DNA of 5,595 nucleotides from Candidatus Altimarinota bacterium. Its GTDB lineage: Bacteria; Patescibacteriota; Gracilibacteria; BD1-5; UBA6164. The stretch spans positions 1 to 5,595 of the forward strand of contig JAMOOA010000184.1 in the NCBI GenBank assembly GCA_027066255.1, given 5' to 3'. Under the pieces are notes generated by a model. That model did not search any database and was not told the origin of the DNA. It worked only from the letters and a program-made list of their open reading frames with translations. Below, piece by piece: positions 1-5,595 of the stretch. Numbering within the stretch: the first letter of the stretch is position 1; every line of letters starts with the position of its first letter. A program made the position numbers and the translations under genes.

Positions 1-1
1 A

Positions 2-1801
2 AAATTTCTTTCATATATCCCTATCACAGTTTTTATTACGCTTCTTGCAGCTTTAGTTCTCTCTCTGACTCTTGCAACAGCCTTGTTTTACAGAATTTCA
101 CAGAAAAAAAAGATTTTCCACAAAGATCAAAAATTTGAAGATACACTTTCACCTCACGAGTCTAAATTTTTGGAATCTGAAAGAAATGGGAAGATTCCAC
201 TTACAGAGGAGCACCTTACTCTTAGAGATAAATTCCTTGAGTTTCTCGGAGGGCACTACTATAATATGCTATATTCGTTTCTGCAGAGCAGGAGTACACG
301 TCTTCTATCAATTTTTGTACCGTTCCTTCTCTTGATACTTTCATTCATATTTCTTTCTCCAAGAATAGGATTTACACTTTTTCCTGCATCAGATGAAGGA
401 GTTATCCAAATTAGTATTCAAGGCCAAGATGGTGCAAATAAAGAAACACTCACAAAGTACATAGCTCCAATAGAAAAGAATCTTTCAGACTATGAAGAAA
501 TGAAAGTTTACTATGTCACACTTGCAGGAAATACTATTGATGTATACGTAGAACTTACTGAGGCAAAGGGGCGTCAAAAATCTTGACAAAGAAGTGTTTT
601 TGAAATAGAAGATTCTATTCTTGGAAGTATGAGTTCGATGGAATCTGATGGCTTACTCGTGGAAGTCTCTGCACTTGAGAATGGCCCTCCAGCAGGAGCC
701 CCTGTTGGTATTAAATTAAATGCTGTGAACTCAAAAGATATTGCACTTCTCAAGAAAGTAGCAGATGAATTTAAGGAATTTCTCAGAACCATTCCTGGTA
801 CTAAAAACGTTTCTACTTCGTCTGCAAATACTCCAGGACAGTTTGTATTTGAGTTTGATAGACAAAAACTTTCTTATGTAGGCCTTACTCCAGATGATAT
901 ACTCCCTGAAGTACGTTTTTACATTGCAGGAATAGATTCGGGTTCTATAGGGTCAACCTATGAAGATAATGATATCGTCTTATCGCTTGCTGAGTTCGAG
1001 CAAGAGCTCAATCCAGAAGATATCATGAACCTCTCTATACATACTAAAATAGGAGATCTTCGTATTGGAGACTATGCAAGCTTTTCTTTTGAACCGGGAC
1101 TGTCTTCTATCTCTCGTGAGGATGGAAAGATTACTATAGGAGCAAATTCTGACCTTAAAACAGGAATACTCCCAAGTGAGATACAGCCTCAACTCATAGA
1201 ATTTGCGGAGAGCTACAATTATCCTGAGGGGATATCTTATAGTGCGTGAGGAGAAAATGAAGAGAATTCTGCGCTTATACAGTCAACGCTTCAATCATTT
1301 TTTATTGCTCTATTCCTCATATTTACGATACTTGTTTTTCAGTTTAATTCCTACTCTCAACCTATTATCATACTCTACTCAGTGGTACTAGCTCTTCTTT
1401 GAGTAAATATATGACTCTTTGTAACGGGAAACCCTTATAGTATGACATTTGGAATATGATTTATTGCCTTGACGGGAGTTGTGGTAAATGATGCTATTAT
1501 TCTTGTAGACAGAATTAACAGGAATCTAGATCGACTCGTGAGAAACTCAGGAGACAAGATCCTTGAGCTCGAAGACTATGTCGAATCGCTGGTTGCTGCT
1601 GGACGTAGTAGACTTCAACCAATTATTGTTACAACGCTTACAACACTTTTTGGAGTATTACCACTGGCACTCCAAGACGCATTCTGGGCAGGACTAGGAT
1701 TTACCATTATCTTCGGACTTTTTGCTGGTTCGTTTATGACTCTCTTTGTTATTCCTGCACTATACTATTCGATTTATCTCAAAAAGAAGATAAAAAGGTA
1801 A
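2..1801 (+). CDS. RND-family efflux transporter permease, C-terminal part (5' end outside window; TGA read as Gly)
   Basis: This is the last 599 residues of an inner-membrane RND pump (AcrB/HAE type, usually about 1000-1050 residues), which exports small molecules using an ion gradient. It opens in a helix near the end of the N-terminal half (residues 4-25). A basic linker follows, then a second helix (about 100-117), a periplasmic porter and docking region (about 118-425), and a final helix bundle (about 432-592). Family signatures are GFTLFPASDEG after the second helix, NGPPAGAPV (227-235), GNPYS (476-480), GFIALTGVVVNDAIILVD (486-503) and RSRLQPIIVTTLTT (535-548). The residue aligned with the proton-relay Lys940 of AcrB is Asn496, as in many non-proteobacterial members. 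Five in-frame TGA codons (584, 1247, 1400, 1412, 1457) fall on glycines, several of them family-conserved (SAGGENEE, LLGVN, FGIGFIAL). The stop is TAA. Substrate is unknown, and no adaptor or outer-membrane partner lies in the window. Confidence 0.93.
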
Positions 1802-1824
1802 TTCTCAACCAAACCTTCTTTTTT
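1781..1824 (+). terminator. Possible weak terminator after the RND gene
   Basis: AAAAAGAAG (1781-1789) can pair with CTTCTTTTT (1815-1823) around a 25-nt loop that contains the stop codon, and six T's (1819-1824) follow the C. An alternative pairing of AAAAAGG (1792-1798) with CCTTcTTTTT has a 15-nt loop and one bulge. Both stems are mostly A-T pairs, so this is weak. A promoter of its own downstream makes an end of the transcript here plausible. Confidence 0.3.
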
Positions 1825-1851
1825 AAATAGTTGCAAATATACTCCATTTTC

Positions 1852-1893
1852 TTGACGAGATTGAAAATATATGAGATACTTGAAAAGTATAAT
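1852..1893 (+). promoter_or_regulatory. Sigma-70-type promoter for the 78-aa gene
   Basis: A -35 box TTGACG (1852-1857) is followed after 17 nt by GATACT (1875-1880). The TG at 1872-1873 makes the latter an extended -10. A perfect TATAAT lies at 1888-1893, but only the poorer TTGAAA (1861-1866) precedes it, at a 21-nt spacing. Transcription would begin near 1887 or near 1900, giving a leader of only about 11-24 nt before the GTG start at 1911. The match to consensus is good; which -10 is used cannot be told. Confidence 0.6.
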
Positions 1894-1910
1894 ACTAAAC
1901 AGTATATCTC
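1874..1910. promoter_or_regulatory. Tandem inverted repeats (ATACT/AGTAT) over the promoter and leader
   Basis: ATACT (1876-1880) pairs with AGTAT (1886-1890) across 5 nt, and ATACT (1892-1896) pairs with AGTAT (1901-1905) across 4 nt. AGTATAATACT (1886-1896) is itself a palindrome around one base, and the outer edges GAGATACT and AGTATATCTC are also near-inverted. The array covers both -10 candidates and runs up to the start codon. It could be a pair of operator half-site dimers for a regulator, or an mRNA hairpin 5 nt before the start. No regulator gene is in the window. Confidence 0.4.
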
Positions 1911-2147
1911 GTGGTCAGACAAGCAGTACAATCCTATAAAGAACTCCTCGATGAAAAGATAGAAAACTCTACCTTTGTCGTATTAGTTATCTGATGGCTT
2001 ATTGTTCTTGTCTGACTCTTTGTTCCCAATGCTCACGCAGCCGAGTATATAAAATCAAGTACTTTAGAATACTCTCACAGCATCGAAACAAAAAATACTA
2101 TCCTCATAAACGGGGAAGAGTATATCATCTACATTACAAAAAAATAA
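1911..2147 (+). CDS. Small 78-aa membrane-anchored or secreted protein, unknown function (TGA read as Gly)
   Basis: I do not recognise a family. The protein has a charged, amphipathic N-terminus of about 20 residues (RQAVQSYKELLDEKIENS), then a hydrophobic stretch at residues 21-38. This ends in PNAHA-AEY, which looks like a type I signal-peptidase site after Ala43. A 35-residue outside segment follows, rich in Ser, Thr and Ile. It is either a processed exported peptide of about 35 residues or a single-pass membrane protein. TGA codons at 1992 and 2013 give Gly28 and Gly35 inside the hydrophobic stretch; a stop at either would destroy the gene. GTG at 1911 is the only ATG, GTG or TTG start available after the upstream in-frame stop at 1896. 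There is no Shine-Dalgarno motif. It has its own promoter and a strong terminator, so it is probably transcribed alone. Confidence 0.7.
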
Positions 2148-2173
2148 GAGACCCTATTGGGTCTCTTATTTTT
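2140..2173. terminator. Strong bidirectional intrinsic terminator
   Basis: A perfect 15-bp stem, AAAAATAAGAGACCC (2140-2154) with GGGTCTCTTATTTTT (2159-2173), closes a 4-nt loop TATT. The plus strand ends in five T's and the minus strand in seven, so it can stop transcription from both sides. It includes the TAA of the 78-aa gene (2145-2147) and two bases of the minus-strand TAA (2172-2174), so one hairpin serves both convergent genes. Confidence 0.9.
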
Positions 2174-2456
2174 AATAAAACTTCAGTTTCATATCCCTAA
2201 GTTTGACTCCTAATTTCAGAAGTCTCCTCTTATACACTTCTTGTATTTCAGAGGATATCTGAGAAAGTTCAGTGATGATGATAGGTTTCTTCGTTTTTAT
2301 GCGAACTGAGTCTCAGGATATAGTGATAGAATCGAGATAATGAGTGACATCAATTCATTTCTTTTGTTTGTATACTTCAATAATACTCGTCCAAATAATA
2401 GATTGTATGACCTTTTCCTCACGTCATTTTCTACGGATAGCATCTCAAACTTTCAT
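2172..2456 (-). CDS. 94-aa protein downstream of rsmI, possibly DUF721/DciA-like (TGA read as Gly)
   Basis: This small basic protein starts at ATG (2456-2454), 5 nt after the rsmI stop, and ends at TAA (2174-2172), so it is very probably co-transcribed with rsmI. Four TGA codons encode Gly4, Gly11, Gly34 and Gly48; only Gly83 uses another glycine codon. An N-terminal helix with a Trp (IIWTSIIEVY) is followed by two strand-like segments (SITISGDSVRIKT), a helix beginning with EL (ITELSQISSEIQEVYKRRLL), and a final strand (KLRDMKLKFY). This order resembles the DUF721 fold of DciA, a replicative-helicase loader. The resemblance is from visual pattern only, and the protein is short for the family. 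There is no Shine-Dalgarno motif. The reading frame is solid because the start, spacing and tail fit well; the function is a guess. Confidence 0.75.
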
Positions 2457-2461
2457 AATAA

Positions 2462-3124
2462 TTATATCAGTATCACAAACTCCCCCTTCACTTTTCCAGG
2501 ATTTTCTTCAAAGAATTGGGAAACTTCAACGAGTGTTCCTCTGTGAAATTGTTCAAATTTCTTGGTAAGCTCTCGAGCTACAACCACTGGATGATCCCCT
2601 CCGAAGTATTCTCAGAGTTGCTTGAGTGTTCTGACTATTCTGTGCACAGATTCATACATGACAATTGTTTCTGTTTTGTTCTGAGATATTTTTTTCAGAA
2701 GCGTCTGTCTTCATTTTTTTACAGGAAGAAACCCTAGATACAAGAAATGATGAGAGGGCATTCAACTTGCTGAAAGAGCCGTGATGACCGCACTGACTCA
2801 GGGGATAGGAACTACTTCTATATCGTTTAGAAGGGCTTCTTGTATCAGTGTATATCCTGGGTCAGAGATTCATGGAGTTCAGGCATCACTGATGAGTGCT
2901 ATATCTGCACCTTCTTTGAGCTGAGAAATGATTTTTTCTGTCTTTGCTTTTCCAGAATGAGAGTGGTAAGAAATACATGGTTTGCGTATGTCATAGTGTT
3001 TGAGAAGTACTCAGCTCGTACGAGTGTCCTCGCAAGCGATTCCATCGACTTCAGAAAGTATTCTCACGGCACGATAGGTGATGTCCTCTAGATTTCAGAT
3101 AGGAGTTGCGATGATATAGAGCAT
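2462..3124 (-). CDS. rsmI: 16S rRNA (cytidine(1402)-2'-O)-methyltransferase RsmI (TGA read as Gly)
   Basis: RsmI methylates the ribose 2'-OH of C1402 in the decoding centre of 16S rRNA using S-adenosylmethionine. The 220-residue product shows the whole tetrapyrrole-methylase-type signature: LYIIATPIGNLEDIT (2-16), EDTR (32-35), ISDAGTPGISDPGY (78-91), PIPG (106-109), ITALSASG (114-121), YESVHR (157-162), ARELTKKFE (183-191) and KGEFVIL (213-219). Eight TGA codons encode Gly10, 38, 82, 85, 109, 121, 138 and 171. Several are near-invariant glycines of the family (ATPIG, DAGTP, PIPG), which proves the recoding. It ends with TAA straight after the KGE motif, so it lacks the short C-terminal extension of the 286-residue E. 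coli protein. ATG at 3124 is chosen because MLYIIATPIGN is the usual N-terminus. It leads the two-gene unit with the 94-aa protein. Confidence 0.97.
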
Positions 3125-3144
3125 AGTGTGTAGTTATTTTTATT

Positions 3145-3150
3145 AGTATA
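3145..3150 (-). promoter_or_regulatory. Candidate -10 box for rsmI
   Basis: On the minus strand TATACT (3150-3145) lies 20 nt before the rsmI ATG, in an AT-rich stretch. No convincing -35 is found at the usual 16-18 nt. The leader has no Shine-Dalgarno motif. Confidence 0.3.
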
Positions 3151-3184
3151 TATCTTTTTTTATAAATTACATATTATTTTTTTC

Positions 3185-3213
3185 TTGAGATATTTCATGT
3201 ATACTTTGATAGT
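3185..3213 (+). promoter_or_regulatory. Candidate promoter for the lipoprotein gene
   Basis: TTGAGA (3185-3190) and GATAGT (3208-3213) are separated by 17 nt, each matching consensus at four or five of six bases. The same box style and spacing (TTGACG, 17 nt, GATACT) occurs before the 78-aa gene. TATACT at 3200-3205 is an alternative -10 without a good -35. Transcription would start near 3220, leaving a leader of about 19 nt without a Shine-Dalgarno motif. The 114-nt gap (3125-3238) is shared with the divergent rsmI promoter. Confidence 0.4.
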
Positions 3214-3238
3214 AGATTACTTCCTGATTCTTTTCTAG

Positions 3239-4729
3239 ATGCGTATATATGTATTATTTTTTCTTCCTTTCTTTCTTACCTCGTGTTTCCAAAATGATAT
3301 AGATACACCTCTAGAGATTGTTTCTTGAGGAGAAGAAATAAAAAAAGAAATAAGAGAGGAGATAGTTGTTCCGAAAATAAAAACAACAATACAGGAGGAA
3401 GCCTTAGTAGATGAATCAGAACAAATCATTCAAAAACCAAAGTGAGTAAAACTCCAAGGAACAGAAATATTTGTTTCTTCACAAGGAGATGATGATAATA
3501 ATGATGGAACAACTCAGCAGCAAGCATATAGGACAATACAAAAAGCTCTGGATAGAGTAGAGCCAGGACAGATTGTTTATATTCAGGCAGGGAAGTATTC
3601 ACCACAAAGCCTTTCGTTTCCTCAATCAGGACTACCAGGCAAACCTATCATACTCGAATGATACAGTAAAATTCCTGGGGATACTCCAATAATACAAGGG
3701 TTTGATTACAAAAGCTCTTTAGATCCTGAGTTTTCACCTCTTCTTGATGGTGGGAATAGAGCTATAGGAAAATGATTTATACTCAAGTGAAGAGAGTATA
3801 TCTCTCTCAAAAATCTCCAAATATCGAACTACTCTATCTGAATAGATATTTCAAAAACCAATCATGTATACCTTGAAAATATTATCCTTACAGAGTTATG
3901 AAATATACAAGCGAAGTATAATGGAAAAGGTATATCGATGCGTTGAGAAAACTCAAAAAATACTCTGAAGAGAATTACAGTAGTAAACGCAGCTGCAGAA
4001 TGAATATTTATTTCATGAAACAATCATATACTAGATAATATCCACGTATATGCAGATGACAGCTCAACGGCAACGAAAAGTGCAACAGATTATTATATTG
4101 TTTTAACAGGAGTTCATAACTCTGTTGTGAAGAATAGCTATATAGAAAGAGTAGGAGAACTTGCTCATAGGGGACATGGATTCTCTCTCAAATGAAATAA
4201 TACCGGAAACACTATAAAGGATAATATTGCAGTAAACATGGACAATGGAGGTTTTGTAGTAAGGCATAGAGGAACTCAGGGTAATACCTTTATAGGAAAC
4301 GAAATTCGCGGATGAGCTATAGGGCTACTAGTAAGAGATGGTGCGAGTAATAACGTTTTTCAGGATATCAGTATCCTCAAAACAATGGACGCAATAGTCT
4401 TCCTAGACTCTACCGAAGATGAATGAAAACAATGATGAGGGAGTGATAATACTTTTGAGAACATAACTATTAAAGGGACTGAAAGATATATCTTTTCTTT
4501 TAATGGAAACACATATAGAGATACGGTATCTGCTAGAAACCACTTTTCTTACTTCCAGATAGAATGAGGAAAATATCTCATCGAATGAGGACATGTTGCG
4601 CAAGACAATATTCTTGAGAACAGTAGTATATCATGAGTATCAAAATACATACAGCTTAAAAATAGAATCAAAGAAGGGAATATTGATTTTATTTTGAAAG
4701 ATGTTGATATCCTAGATTCAGGATTTTAG
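3239..4729 (+). CDS. Lipoprotein with parallel beta-helix domain, DUF1565/NosD-like (TGA read as Gly)
   Basis: This 496-residue protein is predicted to be exported and lipid-anchored. MRIYVLFFLPFFLTSC is a short signal peptide ending in a lipobox (LTSC, Cys16 the lipidated residue). A charged, Glu- and Lys-rich linker (17-72) follows. Residues 76-120 match the DUF1565 pattern: IFVSSQGDDDNNDGT, then YRTIQKALDRVEPGQIVYI, then QAGKYS. About 15 short repeats of the N-x-[FI]-x-[ND]-x-x-[IV] kind (185-495) suggest a right-handed beta-helix, as in pectate-lyase, NosD and alginate-epimerase folds, for example TGNTIKDNIAVN and QGNTFIGNEIRG. Such domains bind or cut polysaccharides, but no catalytic set can be named. 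Eighteen of 53 glycines are TGA, including a tandem pair (Gly399-400). The stop is TAG. ATG at 3239 is chosen because it directly gives the signal peptide. Confidence 0.9.
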
Positions 4730-4736
4730 AAACGCA

Positions 4737-5579
4737 CTATAGAAAGTCTCAGTTGCTATCAAGCTTGATGACAAAGACATCTTCAGCTCACAGACTATTC
4801 ACTGTTTCTGCACCATATGTGAAACTTCCATTGAAGTATCACGTAGTATAGCTATTTCCAATGAGATCAATAGAAATTCAAAGACCTCTATCATTTCAAG
4901 CGCCTCAGACTCCTTTTGCCCAGAGGATATTTCCACTATCGTCGATTTTGGTAATGAAAACATCAAAGTTTCCATTGCTTGAAAGTACTGTTGCTCCATG
5001 TTGAGATGCAGCACCTCAGAAATATCAAGTGATATATATGTTATCATTCACATCTATGTCTATACCATTTCCAACATCACTTGATCATCCTCCAACTTTT
5101 GTTGCCCATGTTATTGAACCGGAGCTATCAATTTTCGTGATAAATGTATCAGTACTTCCTGAACTTACGAGAGTAGTTGCTCCATGAGTAGAAGTTCCAG
5201 AAAAGAATCATGTAACGATGTAATCACCACTCGTGTCATGTGCTATATAGTTTCCTTCATCAACAGAGGCTCATCACATAGCTGTAGACCATCATATACT
5301 CCCAGAGCCATCTAAGATTGTTAAAAATGCCTCACTATTTCCGTTACTAATAAGGGAATTGACTCAAAAATCAGCAGTTCATCGAAAGTATCCAGTAACT
5401 AAGATACGCCCATCATCGTCAAGATGTATTCACTTTCATCTATCAGCAGAAGTTCCTCCCATTTTTGTTGCCCAAAGGATATTTCCAGAGTTATCAAGTT
5501 TAATAACAAAGATATCATCATTACCAGCACTTACTAGTGTGATAGATCAAAATACAGCAGTACCGGAAAAGTATCATGT
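4737..5579 (-). repeat. Tandem coding repeats of about 183-186 nt (propeller blades)
   Basis: The TG[YF]F motif starts at minus-strand positions 5579, 5396, 5213, 5030 and 4844, giving spacings of 183, 183, 183 and 186 nt. The DNA copies have drifted apart but share patches, such as CATGGAGCAAC in units 3 and 4. This is a protein repeat and not a CRISPR or satellite array. The last unit is incomplete. Confidence 0.85.
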
Positions 5580-5594
5580 AACATAGGTACTTCC
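4737..5594 (-). CDS. Beta-propeller (SBBP-type) repeat protein, C-terminal part (5' end outside window; TGA read as Gly)
   Basis: The last 285 residues of a larger, probably exported protein contain five copies of a 61-62 residue unit. Each unit carries [VIT]TG[YF]F, then D-x-F-[VI]-x-K-[LI]-D-x-x-G, and W-[AS]-x-x-x-GG, as in the SBBP beta-propeller repeat family. Such proteins are often extracellular binding modules; the ligand here is unknown. Nineteen of 50 glycines are TGA. The chain stops with TAG (4739-4737) after the KLDSNGDFL strand, in the middle of a unit, so the last blade lacks its W-GG strand. In propellers this often means the missing strand is supplied by the N-terminus. No C-terminal anchor or sorting motif is visible. 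It converges on the lipoprotein gene with a 7-nt gap. Confidence 0.88.
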
Positions 5595-5595
5595 T

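Noticed and set aside
574..1192. Minus-strand open frames at 574-792 and 980-1192
   Set aside because: Both are antisense to the well-supported RND reading frame and have no recognisable product.
83..1801. RND gene as a pseudogene with premature stops, or as several separate small genes
   Set aside because: All breaks are TGA in one unbroken frame, fall on glycines expected from the family, and the same happens in every other gene of the window.
2340..3091. Plus-strand open frames at 2340-2546, 2344-2568, 2516-2737 and 2840-3091
   Set aside because: They lie opposite rsmI and the 94-aa gene, and their translations show no family features. They are shadows of the minus-strand genes.
4709..4727. 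Terminator for the lipoprotein gene (ATCCT, 6-nt loop, AGGAT, four-base T-run)
   Set aside because: The stem is only 5 bp, lies within the coding region before the stop codon and has a short T-run, so it is too weak to call.
4799..5047. Minus-strand 82-residue open frame
   Set aside because: It is an out-of-frame reading inside the propeller gene, whose own frame shows the regular TG[YF]F repeats.
2..5594. TGA read as Trp (table 4) or as selenocysteine
   Set aside because: TGA occupies conserved glycine positions in RsmI and RND and swaps with GGA between propeller repeats. TGG is used for Trp (for example in ILWATK). With 56 codons in six genes, selenocysteine is not plausible.
4737..5595. 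Regular repeats as a CRISPR array or DNA satellite
   Set aside because: The period of 183-186 nt is coding, the copies are diverged at DNA level but conserved as protein motifs, and there are no short identical repeats with unique spacers.

Overview
All six genes in this window read through only if TGA is a sense codon for glycine. Under the standard code they break into fragments. Read with TGA = Gly (NCBI translation table 25) they become continuous proteins ending in TAA or TAG. I count 56 in-frame TGA codons and no gene that ends with TGA. Table 25 is known from the candidate phyla Absconditabacteria (SR1) and Gracilibacteria (BD1-5/GN02), so the DNA almost certainly comes from one of these small, host- or prey-dependent bacteria. 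The AT-rich base composition and the lack of Shine-Dalgarno motifs before the visible starts fit this. Which of the two phyla cannot be settled here; CGA still reads as Arg at a conserved RsmI position, and CGG is not used in any frame.

Layout: (1) 2-1801 (+), the C-terminal 599 residues of an RND-family efflux permease, whose start lies outside the window. (2) 1802-1910, a 109-nt gap with a weak possible terminator, a good sigma-70-type promoter and two tandem inverted repeats. (3) 1911-2147 (+), a 78-residue membrane or secreted protein of unknown function. (4) 2140-2173, a strong hairpin terminator that works in both directions and overlaps two stop codons. (5) 3124-2172 (-), a two-gene unit: rsmI (16S rRNA C1402 2'-O-methyltransferase) followed by a 94-residue protein that may be DUF721/DciA-like. 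(6) 3125-3238, a divergent, very AT-rich promoter region. (7) 3239-4729 (+), a lipoprotein carrying a parallel beta-helix (DUF1565/NosD-like) domain. (8) 5594-4737 (-), the C-terminal end of a beta-propeller (SBBP-type) repeat protein with a 61-62 residue period, ending only 7 nt from the lipoprotein stop.

Four of the six products (RND pump, small membrane protein, lipoprotein, propeller protein) act at or outside the cell envelope; rsmI and its partner are housekeeping. No RNA gene, insertion sequence, CRISPR array or attachment site was seen. With the correct code no stretch longer than 114 nt lacks a gene.
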